From Tritrichomonas musculus (lineage: Eukaryota > Parabasalia > Tritrichomonadida > Tritrichomonadidae): a stretch of 64,000 bases of DNA. Below the pieces are notes generated by a model. That model saw only the letters and a program-made list of their open reading frames with translations, did not search any database and was not told the DNA's origin. A program made the translations under genes and the position numbers. Location: assembly GCA_039105265.1 (NCBI GenBank), contig JAPFFF010000007.1, forward strand, positions 1,302,001-1,366,000, in the 5' to 3' direction. Positions 28,861 to 38,992 of this stretch are shown here, one piece after another; within the stretch, counting starts at the first letter, position 1, and every line of letters starts with the position of its first letter.

Positions 28861-31206
28861 ATGTTTTTTTCTTGGAGCAATATAGTACATAACTTAAATG
28901 ATATTCATAAGCAAGCTAAAGAAGTTTTGACCCAAAATTATTTTCATTTATCTAATATAAAGGGAAAGCAAGTTGAAGTACTACAAAAGATCGATCAAGT
29001 TCAAAAAGAGTATTCTTTCTTAACTGTTATAACTAGTTTTTTCGGTATGGATAAGCAAACAAGCTATACTGATTTTTATTCAAATTCATCGAATTATGAA
29101 ATCATAAATGATCCCATTGAATACGGTTTTATGAAATCTAAGCTTATACTTTTTATTCAACAATTTGCCAAAAGTCTTCCACAACTAGCTCCAATTTTAA
29201 ATTTTGATTCAATATCGAATTTTCCATTACAAATCGATCCAATTGAATATCTGCTTTACTCAACAATACCTTCTTTATTTGGGCATTTTTGGTGTTCAGA
29301 ACTAATTGATCAATATATTGATTTTATTTTTACATTGAATTTCTCAAACCCTACATTTTCAAATCGATATTTAGAATTATCATTTACAAACTTTATACGT
29401 GTAACTTGCAATACAAAATTTTTCTCACAATCTTTCAATTCACCAATACTTTCTATTTTGTATTATGACTTAATCATGACTCCTAAGCAATGTGCAGAAT
29501 TAATCATATCAAAAATGCATGAAAATATATTTCTCCTTCCTCGCCACATAAGAAGATTAATTTCACGTTTTTGTGATAATTACAAAGAAGGACAAATTAT
29601 CTCGCCTTCTTTATTTGTTGCTCTTTGTATTGTTTCACCTCCCCTTAATTACCCCAAAGAATGGGGTGTTATTGACTCCAAGTATTATATTGACAGTGCC
29701 GGCAAAGAAAAATTACGACAAGTTTCGGATATCATTTTAGGTATTTCTAAAAATGTTTCAGAAACGAATGAATTAACATATCAATTTAATGATTTTGTTA
29801 ATGTTGTCTCAGAAATCGATGAGCAGCGCGATAAAATATCGATATCAAATGTTCTACCATTACTTGGACAAGAATCGATTCCACTTCTTTTTTCACTACT
29901 TGATATAACTTTGTTAGCATATTTAGTTGCTCACAGTCCCTGTCCGATGCTTCTCAAAGGAACAGCCGAACAGATTGGAAGAAGCCAGCAACAAAAAAAA
30001 CAAACCAATGAAGGAAGCAAAAAGTTATATAATTTACTCTTTTCATGTAATGTCAAATCGATTGGTCAATTCCAAATAGACCATGATAATTTTCTATCTA
30101 TCGATAATGAGCAATCGAATTCTCATTACTCATATTTATCTGCCATTTTCTCATTTTTTGAGAAAGCTAATGTTATCTCAGATGCTCCTTCAAATTCATT
30201 GAAAGATTTTCTCCACTTTCACAAAAAATATTCAAATAATATTAAAGACTCAAAATCCGAACTTGCACTTCGATTGATTGATTCCCTTCTTCCAGATGAA
30301 AACAGTCAAGAATACTACGATATTCTTCCATCATTAAATGATGAATTACGAAGACAAAAAAGCTTAACCCAAGCCAATTCGAACTTTTTCTTAGATTTAG
30401 TAATTTTGAATCAAAAGTTCGACCAATCACTCTCACAATTATCAAATTTATACAAAATATCTATAAATGCTTATACATCTAAACTTTTTGCCACTTTTAT
30501 TGAGTCAAATGATGCCATTCAAGAACAACTTGCTCTAATTTATCCTGAAATTTTGGCTTCTGATGAAAGATTCTGTGATTTATATATTACAACAAGGCCA
30601 TTTTTGAAAGATTATATGAAAACGGTCAAATTCCCACAAATTTTTGACTCATTTATGCAGCATTTTCACTGTTGGATGTTATATCAACTTCCCTTTGAAA
30701 AATTTCACATGGTTCATCCGATGTTTGACATAATGGGTGAAATAATTGAAAAGGCCGATGATAAAGTCATTCAATTGTTTTGTGTTGCTCCTGCTCCAAC
30801 TAAAATTAAGCATCTCTTTCAAAATGTTCCACTTTTTGAGGAGGCTAGATCACTCCTCCAAAAGGGAAGGAAAATTGAAAACCCACTTATAGCGCTCCCT
30901 TCTTTGTCAGCTGCAATAGAAGTCCTCAATCGAACATTTCAGCTTGAATTTGAAGATAACGCTCAAGCTGACGAGCTGACTCCGCTAATTCATTTCTTGT
31001 TTTTAACATGCAAAATTCCCGCTCTTTTTTCATTTATTAAGTATTTAGATTTTTATATTTCTCCTCTTCTTGAAAAGCAAGTGATTACTTTGGATGAAAA
31101 TTCTATTGTTGGACTGACTCATTTGATTAATCATATTGACTCATTATATGCATTCTTAAAATCAAATGAAAATGATGATTCTCCAACACCTGAGGGAAAT
31201 AAATAG
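28861..31206 (+). CDS. RasGAP-like plus VPS9-domain protein (Gapex/RME-6-like)
   Basis: A 781-residue protein whose two recognisable regions match the plan of GAPVD1/RME-6. Residues about 130-310 resemble the RasGAP fold: LPRHIRRLISRFCDNYKEG, then LFVALCIVSPPLNYPKEWGV in place of the FLR..NPAI signature, then KLRQVSDIILGISKN. No arginine finger is obvious, so GAP activity is doubtful. The C-terminus (about 640-765) is a VPS9 domain, with NPLIALPSLSAAIEVL, then ADELTPLIHFLFLTCKIPAL, then LTHLINHIDSLYAFL. VPS9 domains catalyse GDP release from Rab5-family GTPases at early endosomes. The middle is helical and unassigned. A Rab5-like GTPase sits at 3.8 kb of the same window, a possible but unproven substrate. 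Confidence 0.72.
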   Translation: MFFSWSNIVHNLNDIHKQAKEVLTQNYFHLSNIKGKQVEVLQKIDQVQKEYSFLTVITSFFGMDKQTSYTDFYSNSSNYEIINDPIEYGFMKSKLILFIQQFAKSLPQLAPILNFDSISNFPLQIDPIEYLLYSTIPSLFGHFWCSELIDQYIDFIFTLNFSNPTFSNRYLELSFTNFIRVTCNTKFFSQSFNSPILSILYYDLIMTPKQCAELIISKMHENIFLLPRHIRRLISRFCDNYKEGQIISPSLFVALCIVSPPLNYPKEWGVIDSKYYIDSAGKEKLRQVSDIILGISKNVSETNELTYQFNDFVNVVSEIDEQRDKISISNVLPLLGQESIPLLFSLLDITLLAYLVAHSPCPMLLKGTAEQIGRSQQQKKQTNEGSKKLYNLLFSCNVKSIGQFQIDHDNFLSIDNEQSNSHYSYLSAIFSFFEKANVISDAPSNSLKDFLHFHKKYSNNIKDSKSELALRLIDSLLPDENSQEYYDILPSLNDELRRQKSLTQANSNFFLDLVILNQKFDQSLSQLSNLYKISINAYTSKLFATFIESNDAIQEQLALIYPEILASDERFCDLYITTRPFLKDYMKTVKFPQIFDSFMQHFHCWMLYQLPFEKFHMVHPMFDIMGEIIEKADDKVIQLFCVAPAPTKIKHLFQNVPLFEEARSLLQKGRKIENPLIALPSLSAAIEVLNRTFQLEFEDNAQADELTPLIHFLFLTCKIPALFSFIKYLDFYISPLLEKQVITLDENSIVGLTHLINHIDSLYAFLKSNENDDSPTPEGNK

Positions 31207-31453
31207 ACAAATAATATTATTTTTAAATATATATTTGATGAATAACTTTTGGAGATGAAAAAACTAAGATGTATTTTTCAATGATTTTGGAAAAAATCAT
31301 AAACTTCACAAAATTCTCTCAGGTATCTAATTTGTATATATATGTAAGTATTCTATTTCTAAATTGTTATTATGAATCAATAAAATTATTTGAATGAAAA
31401 CTCTGACAAAATTTTTCGAAAATTTTTTTAAGAAGTGAAATATTTTATATAAA

Positions 31454-31885
31454 ATGTCTGACGGATACGAATATATTGATCATCCTGCTGATATTCAAAT
31501 TCATTCATGGGGAACCAATATAAATAAAGCATTAGAACCTCTTGCAATCGGTCTTTTCGGTGTTATGTTTGATATAAGTGGCTTTTCTGATAAACTCGAA
31601 AAAAAAATTTCAATCAAGGGAAATGACATTCTTTCCATGGTTTATTCATTTCTTGATGAGTGGCTTTTCAATTTTGATGCAAATGATTTTGTTCTTAAAA
31701 GAATTGAAGTAACAAAAGTTGATCTTGAAAATTTTGAAGTCGAAGCAACTGGATACGGAGAAGAATTTGATATGGAAAAGCATGCTGATTTCCGCCGTAC
31801 AGAAGTTAAAGCAATTACTTACGCATCAATGAAAGTTGACATCAAAGATAATCAAACAGATATATACGTCATTGTTGACCTTTAA
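31454..31885 (+). CDS. Archease
   Basis: A complete 143-residue archease. The N-terminus GYEYIDHPADIQIHSWG is the family hallmark, and the C-terminal half has GYGEEFDMEKHADFRRTEVK followed by AITYASMKVDI and a final DL, all conserved. The acidic residues that bind the metal (Asp in HPAD and near the C-terminus) are present. Archease activates RtcB, the ligase that joins tRNA exons and other 2',3'-cyclic-phosphate RNA ends, by helping guanylylation. RtcB itself is not in the window. The length matches the family and the start is the first ATG. Confidence 0.93.
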   Translation: MSDGYEYIDHPADIQIHSWGTNINKALEPLAIGLFGVMFDISGFSDKLEKKISIKGNDILSMVYSFLDEWLFNFDANDFVLKRIEVTKVDLENFEVEATGYGEEFDMEKHADFRRTEVKAITYASMKVDIKDNQTDIYVIVDL

Positions 31886-32234
31886 ATACTAATATAATAA
31901 ATAATTAGTAGTGTCCTCTTTATCGAAATATTTTATCTTTACTTACTTTTTTAAAAACTTGAATATAGTTAATTAAAAGTGAAGCCTTGAATTAAAACAT
32001 TTTGAATTACTTACTTGAAGAAAGAATTTATTAAATTTAAACTCTTTTTCTTTAGAAAATAAAACTCTTATTAGCAAAAAAAATCAATTCAAAATTAAAT
32101 ATAATTCAAATAACATTTATGAACTTAAGAAAAATGCAAAAGCATTCTAAATCCAATTAATATTCGTTTTAATATAAATTTTATTGATACCCTACTATAA
32201 TCAAAAGAAAGTTTAAAAGATACATAAAAAAAAA
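31886..32234. other. Convergent intergenic region
   Basis: About 350 bp of AT-rich DNA between the 3' ends of archease and the next gene; no feature recognised. Confidence 0.4.
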
Positions 32235-33467
32235 TTATTCCGAGATGATGGCTTTTATATCCTGAGCCATTGGATCATTAGTATTCAATTCTTTCAAATC
32301 TCTTTTCACCAATGATGATAAAGCTTGACATAATTCTGTTTCTTTTACCTTTGAAAACAATTTATGTTTATCGTTTTCACTTAATATTGACATGATCTTC
32401 CTTAGAGGTTTGTATGCAGCTTTAACTGCTTCATGATTAATCGATCTTCTTGATAAAAGCTCATTAATCCAAACACTTAAAAGTTCGCTTAATTTGTTGA
32501 AAAAGTGATTTTTGCATTCTGGATCTTTTGAAAACGATTTCATTCCTTGAGTAATGACATCAACATCATTTGATTTTTGAACGCAATGAATTAAACAATT
32601 ACGATATTTTTGGAATAAAGGATCTTCTTGATCGATCTTGGTTGTAATGTGATAGACGCAGTTGAATTTTCGGCTATTATTAGGTAGCAATTCTATTGTA
32701 TCCGAAATATCAACATTAAGTCTTATTGCTGATTTAGCAACGGCAGGAAGTTGGTATGCTCGAAGATTTGTTTTGAATAATTCAATTTGTAAACGATCAT
32801 ATAGTATTCTTAAAGATGGAGTAAAATAATTTGCAAATGATCCAGATTGGTCTACATAATCTACAACAGAAATGAAGCATCGAATTAATGCTTCAGGAGA
32901 ATCAAAATAAGGGAGATTCCTATTCAATAATTCGGTTATTGTCTTGAAACATAAAATAAACATTTTTTGTTTTTCAAGATTTAATTGTTTAAATATTGGT
33001 GAATTCTGTGGGCACTCTGGCCATTTTTTTTGAAATAATTTCTGAATCATCATCATCATAAAATTAAATGATTTAATAAAATCATGTTTTATTCCAGCTT
33101 TGATTGCTGATTCTGGATCAAGTCCACCTAAAATTTGTAAATAAGCAATGATATCATTTATTTCATCAAAAGGTGATGTGTCCATTTGACTACTTTGGTT
33201 TTGAATTGCTGTTTGAACACTAATAGTGATATTTTTGAGGAAATTGTTTAATTTTTCGTTCCATGATGTTTTAATAAGCTCGTTTATAATTTCTTGTAAT
33301 ATTCTGTCCTGCGTTGATTTTGAATTTAAATTTTTATCGAGAACTATTTTTAATAGATCAATTATTTCATTTGCGTTAAATGTTGTGTATAAAACAAGAT
33401 CAGGCAAGTCGTCATAAGGCTGAGGTTGTTGATAACTTTGGTAATGTATAGGATAAGGATGATTCAT
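32235..33467 (-). CDS. Helical protein of unknown function (410 aa)
   Basis: I do not recognise this protein. It begins with a Pro/Tyr/Gln-rich segment (MNHPYPIHYQSYQQPQPYDD) and the remaining 385 residues are predicted helical with hydrophobic/charged periodicity, like HEAT, ARM or MIF4G-type solenoids, but no family motif is clear. A cluster MMMMIQKLFQKKWPECPQ lies near residue 140. No membrane span or signal peptide. It converges on archease and is divergent from the gene at 34141. A scaffold or RNA-binding role would be guesswork. Confidence 0.75.
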   Translation of the reverse strand: MNHPYPIHYQSYQQPQPYDDLPDLVLYTTFNANEIIDLLKIVLDKNLNSKSTQDRILQEIINELIKTSWNEKLNNFLKNITISVQTAIQNQSSQMDTSPFDEINDIIAYLQILGGLDPESAIKAGIKHDFIKSFNFMMMMIQKLFQKKWPECPQNSPIFKQLNLEKQKMFILCFKTITELLNRNLPYFDSPEALIRCFISVVDYVDQSGSFANYFTPSLRILYDRLQIELFKTNLRAYQLPAVAKSAIRLNVDISDTIELLPNNSRKFNCVYHITTKIDQEDPLFQKYRNCLIHCVQKSNDVDVITQGMKSFSKDPECKNHFFNKLSELLSVWINELLSRRSINHEAVKAAYKPLRKIMSILSENDKHKLFSKVKETELCQALSSLVKRDLKELNTNDPMAQDIKAIISE

Positions 33468-34140
33468 TTAAAATGATTTACCCAAAATTATGAAAAATTT
33501 CTAATGGTCAAAATTATTACCTTCAATTTACCTTTTTTCAATTTGTTTTTTAGCATGTAAATCAAAAAAAGCATTTTAAAATGCTAAAACAATGATTATT
33601 TGCAAATTTTAACTTAAATTTGGCATTAAGTAAAAATTGATATCAGATAAAAAAAAGAAAACAGATAAGAAACTGCTTTTAATGATGATTTTCATACATC
33701 AATTATTGATGATCAATACAATATAATTATATTTTTATATATTGAAATTCATGTAATCTATATTTAGTAGGTAATGATTCAAGTGATTCATCATTAGTTA
33801 GGATTTTTTATATTTTCATAATTTTAATAATAAATAAAGAAGTATATATAAAATTTTAAAGATGTAAAACAAGAGAACAGTAAGATATAAATAAAACTTT
33901 ATAAAAAAATTTGAGAATGAGTCACCAAAAAAAATTGAAAAAATTTGATAAGTTATTATAATTTTCGACGGTAATATACTTGATAAAATAATGAATCTTT
34001 TCCTGTAAAAATAAATTTTATTGTAATAAATAAATTTATATTATAATAATATCCTGAAAAATATTAAATATATGATATCTGTACCGAATGATTGTTAAAA
34101 TAGATATTCAATAAATAATCGTTTTTTATATTTTTGGGAA
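33468..34140. other. Divergent intergenic region
   Basis: About 670 bp between two divergent starts; AT-rich, no repeats or RNA genes recognised. Confidence 0.4.
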
Positions 34141-36204
34141 ATGGATCAAGAAGATCAAGATTCATCCCAAGAAGAAAAGCAGAACGATGAAACAAATTCA
34201 TCGCATGATCCGCAACCTTGTCCAGTACAAATTAATCCCAATGAAGAAGCAAATGATGATAAATCTCAAAATTCTGAAGAATCTGTTTTATATGGAAATG
34301 ATCAAATTAATGAACCTTTAAAAACAGCAATTGATCCATCGAAAATTCATATTCCAAATGAATCAAAGGATGTTCAAATAGAAAACACAGAAAATGATGA
34401 TGGAGGAAACGAAGAAATCCAACCAGAAAATAAAATAAATAATTCTCAAGAAAAAGATGCTTACCATATAGAAGCTGATTATTCAACCAAAGAAGGTGAA
34501 ATATCAATTGAAAACTATGATCGTACTCAAATTACAAAATTTACAGATCATGGAACATTAACTGCGCTTAAACTTCTTGGTATTGATTCATCTGAGCTTT
34601 TTATGCCACCTGATAGTTCGCTCAATGATTTTGGTGATGATGAAGATCTCAAAAAAATTTTTATCTCTCATCACAACGAGCGAATTAACCGTCTCATCAC
34701 ATTAATACGTCGTGAACGGTGTAAAATTCTAGATCAAGAAGCCAATTCATCATTAAATAATAATAATAATTATGATATCATCAATTTGAATAAAGCAAGT
34801 GAAAACTCCCCAGCGCTTAGTAACGAAGATCAGCAAACAGAAAAGATGAAAATGAGGCAAAAAAAAGAAGTTGAAAAGATGCTTGAATCACTTTTTGCCC
34901 TTGAAAAATATCAAAACGACCTTGCAGCAGCTGAGAAGGCCGAATCCGAGCGAAGGAAGCAAAAAGAAGAAGAACGGCGAGCGAAGCGAGAAGCTGATCA
35001 TTTGAAGCATCTCAATCGAATCAAAGAAATAGAAAAAGAAGAAAAGAAAAAAATACAACAAGAAGAAAAAAAACGTATCGAGCAATTTGCAAAAGAAAAA
35101 CACGCTCTCGAGATCCAGCAACAATCATTGGCTGAAAAAGTTCGAGTAGCAAAAGAGCTTGAAGAGCAACGGCGAATTCGACAACAACAAAATGCTGAAA
35201 ATCTTGAAAAAAAAGAAAAGAAAAGACTGAATGAGATTGCCAATCAAAAAAAAATTGCTGCTGAAAAAGAAATGAAAAGGATTGAAGATTACCAACGTGA
35301 ACAAGAAAGACAGACCCAAAAAAAGAAAGAAAATAATGAGAAAAGGCTAGCATTAATTAAATCAATTAAAAAGAAACAAGAAAAACAAGAAGAAATGAAA
35401 AGAAATGAGCAAAAAGAAATTGAAAATAAACGTCTTTTAAAACTTCAAGAAATTGAGAGAAAAAGAAAAAATGACACCGAATTAAAAATTCAATTACAAG
35501 ATGAAAAAATTAAGAGAAATTTAAATTTTAGATTAAATATTGAGAAAAAAAGAAAAGAAGATTTGAAAAAAATGTCAGAAGCCGATATTGAAGCTTCAAA
35601 AAGAGTCCAGCAAATGATTGACATTAAAAAAGAAAGGGCAAAACAAGCTAAACTGTCAAAATCTGAAAATTCAGCAATTCTTGCTCGTAAAGCTGAAAAA
35701 TATAAAAAAACTCAAGAATTAAAGCAGAAGTCAATTGAAGAAAGTGTTCAAAAAACAGAGAAAAAAATTCAAGAAGCAAAATTACAAAGAGAAAAAATGG
35801 CAAAAATGAGAAAATTGGAATTCGAACTCAAACAAGAAGAACAAAGAAAAAATCAGCTTCATTTAGAAAGACAGAAAAAAGTTCGAAGTCAACTTATTCA
35901 GTCAAAATTTGAGAAGGAAGAAAAAAGATTGAATGAGTTTAAATTGACAAAATCTCAGCAAGTTAAGGATAGATTGAAAAGAGCTCAAATGTTGTCTTTC
36001 GAAAAAAAAGATTTGATGGAAAAATTAAATAGATTACAGGCTGGTTCAAATAGAGGACATGACATGTCTATTGATGCTTTGGCTAAAAAATATGACATTG
36101 ACATTGACGCTTTGAGAAAAAAGTCGGAATCTAAGAAAAAAAATATAACTTTTTCTGAAGATGAAAATTCAAAGCTTCCCTTAATTAATCAAAATGTGAC
36201 ATAG
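34141..36204 (+). CDS. Highly charged coiled-coil protein (687 aa)
   Basis: The N-terminal 230 residues are acidic and polar (EEKQNDETNSSHD, ENTENDDGG). From about residue 240 to 640 the protein is a continuous Lys/Glu/Arg/Gln single alpha-helix or coiled coil (for example ERRKQKEEERRAKREADH). The C-terminus has a short distinct motif, MSIDALAKKYDIDIDALRKK, with two copies of a DI(D)AL(A/R)KK pattern. It resembles microtubule-associated helical proteins in style only. No catalytic motif is visible and the function is unknown. Confidence 0.75.
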   Translation: MDQEDQDSSQEEKQNDETNSSHDPQPCPVQINPNEEANDDKSQNSEESVLYGNDQINEPLKTAIDPSKIHIPNESKDVQIENTENDDGGNEEIQPENKINNSQEKDAYHIEADYSTKEGEISIENYDRTQITKFTDHGTLTALKLLGIDSSELFMPPDSSLNDFGDDEDLKKIFISHHNERINRLITLIRRERCKILDQEANSSLNNNNNYDIINLNKASENSPALSNEDQQTEKMKMRQKKEVEKMLESLFALEKYQNDLAAAEKAESERRKQKEEERRAKREADHLKHLNRIKEIEKEEKKKIQQEEKKRIEQFAKEKHALEIQQQSLAEKVRVAKELEEQRRIRQQQNAENLEKKEKKRLNEIANQKKIAAEKEMKRIEDYQREQERQTQKKKENNEKRLALIKSIKKKQEKQEEMKRNEQKEIENKRLLKLQEIERKRKNDTELKIQLQDEKIKRNLNFRLNIEKKRKEDLKKMSEADIEASKRVQQMIDIKKERAKQAKLSKSENSAILARKAEKYKKTQELKQKSIEESVQKTEKKIQEAKLQREKMAKMRKLEFELKQEEQRKNQLHLERQKKVRSQLIQSKFEKEEKRLNEFKLTKSQQVKDRLKRAQMLSFEKKDLMEKLNRLQAGSNRGHDMSIDALAKKYDIDIDALRKKSESKKKNITFSEDENSKLPLINQNVT

Positions 36205-36565
36205 GAGATTTTATTCTCAAAAAGTTCGCTTTTCTGAGGTTTATTTTTTTGAGAGAGTTGTGCCTACTCTAACTATAGTTATTTTATTTTTGTCATTTTT
36301 TTAAAATCAAACTTTTTTGAATGAAGTTTGGTAATCTTGGTTACACCTTATAGGACTCATATTATAGATGGAAAAAGAAAAAAAGGAAACTAGGCTAGTT
36401 TTTGGTATTTGACTTTTTGAATTGAAACTAATTTTATCATTTTCTACCCAAAATGGCCATCAACTTAAAGAATAAGAAAAAAAATGTTGGTTATAATGAC
36501 ATAAATTTTGTTTTTTAATAAATATAAATTATCATGATAATTTAATTTTTAATTCATAAAATTTA
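36205..36565. other. Convergent intergenic region
   Basis: About 360 bp between two converging genes; AT-rich, no feature recognised. Confidence 0.4.
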
Positions 36566-37735
36566 TTAACAAAAACAAAATGGATGATCGTTTGCTAGTT
36601 TTTCTGATGATAGGGATGATGATTGGTTCAGTTTTGCACGCTTCTGTTTAAGACTATTGATCCTTTTTTGGGAAATAGAATTAGCAATTTGAGATTTTAA
36701 TAATCCATTAGATGGATTTCTTCTGAGGAATACAGATCCAGTAGAACTAGATGGTCTAACTGTAAAGGCTGGATTTATATCAACTTCTTTCCGGAATTTC
36801 ACACAGCATCGTTTTAAAAAAGGAAGTGGAGGAAACCGTTTTATTTCATCGTTACCATCTGGTTGCATGCATAAAACAGCTGCCTCATTGTTCATTGTTC
36901 CGCAATAATTTGATGAACTAAAAACTGTAATAACTCTATCATCAAATAATGATACATATCCTTCCGGGACAAATTGATGTCCTCGGACGATTCGAACTGC
37001 TTTTGATGCTTCAAGAAAATCAAGCAAGTTATCTTGTCCAAAAAGATAGCCAATTCCACGAGGAGATGGCTCAAAGTTAGTTACATCTGAATTAGGGTCA
37101 CTCCAAATGAGTGAAGATGTGATTTTTGCAGTGAAATTTTCAATTGGTCTTTGGATACTTTTAATAGTATCAATATTAGGAACGTCAGGTCCTATTCCAC
37201 CATGAACACAAAAAATTACTTTGTCAACAACTGCTGTTAGTGGAATATAGTTAAATGCTCTGCAAATATAATTAAAAACAATATGATCTTGGTATTCATT
37301 GTAAAGTTCATTTCCAAAGCCGTATTTTGAACACAGACAGCCAAATTCATGGTTTCCACGTATTAAATATATATTTGTTGGATAACATATTTTCATTAAA
37401 AAAATTAGTAAAATAGTCTCAAACGAAAATTCACCTCGATCAACGATGTCGCCTAGAAAAAGGTATTTAGTTTGTGATGGATGACCGCATACTTGAAGTA
37501 TTCGAATTAAATCAAGGTAATTTCCATGAAGATCGCCAACAGTAACGATTGGTGATTCTAGTTCAAGGACAATAGGTTCGTTAGAAAAGTAATACTGGAC
37601 GTAATCGCATAAAGAACATAAAAAAGATTTTGTTGGGTAAGTAAATGAAAGCTTAATTTTATTTGAAGCGACTTTACTCATGTCAATAAATGTATGATTC
37701 AACATTTCATCAAGTTTATGCTGATAAGGATTCAT
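36566..37735 (-). CDS. PP1-like serine/threonine protein phosphatase
   Basis: A 389-residue phosphatase of the PPP family. The metal- and phosphate-binding motifs are all present in order: GDLHGN, GDIVDRG, GNHEFG, VHGGIGP, then RGHQFVPEGY and SSSNYCG. The core (about residues 50-320) lines up with PP1, although HEFGCLCSKYGFGNELY is more like divergent trichomonad PP1s than animal PP1. The C-terminal 70 residues (RPSSSTGSVFLRRNPSNG to KRAKLNQSSSL) are a basic, Ser-rich extension that may control location. The frame extends to an ATG at 37825, but that adds 30 hydrophobic residues; MNPYQHKLDEMLNH at 37735 gives a normal PP1 start and is preferred. If the upstream ATG were used, the product would be membrane anchored. 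Confidence 0.9.
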   Translation of the reverse strand: MNPYQHKLDEMLNHTFIDMSKVASNKIKLSFTYPTKSFLCSLCDYVQYYFSNEPIVLELESPIVTVGDLHGNYLDLIRILQVCGHPSQTKYLFLGDIVDRGEFSFETILLIFLMKICYPTNIYLIRGNHEFGCLCSKYGFGNELYNEYQDHIVFNYICRAFNYIPLTAVVDKVIFCVHGGIGPDVPNIDTIKSIQRPIENFTAKITSSLIWSDPNSDVTNFEPSPRGIGYLFGQDNLLDFLEASKAVRIVRGHQFVPEGYVSLFDDRVITVFSSSNYCGTMNNEAAVLCMQPDGNDEIKRFPPLPFLKRCCVKFRKEVDINPAFTVRPSSSTGSVFLRRNPSNGLLKSQIANSISQKRINSLKQKRAKLNQSSSLSSEKLANDHPFCFC

Positions 37736-38053
37736 TGGGAAAAATATTATAGAAGGGTATAAAATAAATAAAAAGTATATGAAAAATTTTGAATGTAAAA
37801 TTTTATATCCTATTGAAATTTTCAATATTTAGAATTTTATAAATTATACTTATTTTTCCATTAAAAATTTAATTTTAATTTCATTTTAAGTATATGCATA
37901 TAAATATTAAATTATCATTGATAAAATAAAGAAAAATTAAAGTGATATTTGGTCTTCTGCCATATTCAATTTCACTCTCTGAATATTATAAGTAAAGGTT
38001 AAAACATAAGCCATGACGATCATTTACAAATATCGGATCCTATATTTTTTAAA
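37736..38053. other. Divergent intergenic region
   Basis: About 320 bp between two divergent starts. ATCATTTACA at about 38020 contains an initiator-like TCATTT some 35 nt before the ATG at 38054; nothing else recognised. Confidence 0.35.
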
Positions 38054-38791
38054 ATGGATATCAGAAGATCGGTCCCTCGACTTGTTACAATTCATAAAGC
38101 TAATTCAAATCTTAATTCTTTTGAAGATATAGTTTTCTCTGAAAATACCTTTTCTATTGATGTTTCATATAACAATATTCAAGATTTCACAGGACTTCCT
38201 CAATTACACGTACTTCGTGAACTTATTCTTGATTCAAATCCTATTTCTAATTTCACAGGTGCATCGTATCAGCCAAATCTCAAGTTTATTTCAATAAAAA
38301 AAAGTAAAATTTTAAGCAACCCAAATTTTAAATTAATGTGTCTCATAGTTTTCGGATCTCAGCTCACAACAGTAAATGGTCAAAGAGTAACTCATCATCT
38401 TCGATCGATTGCTGATTCATTAAGGCCATCAACGATAAGTGAATTGAAAAAAGGTTCAGTTATAACGCAAACAAAGCCCCTTAAACTATTTAATGAAATA
38501 AGAAGTAAGCAGAATGAGCAACTAGTTCAAGAAACAAACTCACTAGCATTTATTTGTCATAACATCCTTGATGATAAATATAACTTGAAAAAAGATGATA
38601 TCATCAAGTTCCAAAAGAAGTTGAAATATTTGAAGCATAAGTATAATAATCCATTTGAACCAATTTATGATAAAAATATGGAATTCTCAAGTGATGCCTC
38701 TTTTGAAAATACAACTGTACTAAGGAAAGTTAAATATCCGAGGCTTGACGATTACTACTATTCTAGTTCTTATTCTGATTCATTTGAATAA
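38054..38791 (+). CDS. Small leucine-rich repeat protein
   Basis: A 245-residue protein with leucine-rich repeats at about residues 25-110: FSIDVSYNNIQDFTGLPQLH and LRELILDSNPISNFTGASYQ are clear units of the SDS22/U2A'-like type, followed by an LRR-cap-like segment (LTTVNGQRVT). The rest is helical with a C-terminal Ser/Tyr/Asp tail (DDYYYSSSYSDSFE). LRRs of this type mediate protein binding. Trichomonads carry many such proteins; no partner can be named. Whether its closeness to the PP1-like gene is meaningful (SDS22 is a PP1 regulator) is untested. Confidence 0.78.
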   Translation: MDIRRSVPRLVTIHKANSNLNSFEDIVFSENTFSIDVSYNNIQDFTGLPQLHVLRELILDSNPISNFTGASYQPNLKFISIKKSKILSNPNFKLMCLIVFGSQLTTVNGQRVTHHLRSIADSLRPSTISELKKGSVITQTKPLKLFNEIRSKQNEQLVQETNSLAFICHNILDDKYNLKKDDIIKFQKKLKYLKHKYNNPFEPIYDKNMEFSSDASFENTTVLRKVKYPRLDDYYYSSSYSDSFE

Positions 38792-38992
38792 TAATTTTAT
38801 TAAGAATTTTGTTTTTAATCATCTTAAAATCGTTCGCTCTGATTTTAATAAAGAAATAATATTGACAATTTAATAATATACTATTATTTATAATATTAAT
38901 ATACTTAAATAACATTTTTTGTTTTGATCTGATTCTATAAAATCTAATCACATTAAAAAATTTCAATGAAGAATATTAAAATATTCATATTA

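Noticed and set aside
36566-37825. Phosphatase with an N-terminal membrane anchor from the ATG at 37825
   Set aside because: The extra 30 residues are translated AT-rich leader; the ATG at 37735 gives the normal PP1 start. Left as an alternative only.
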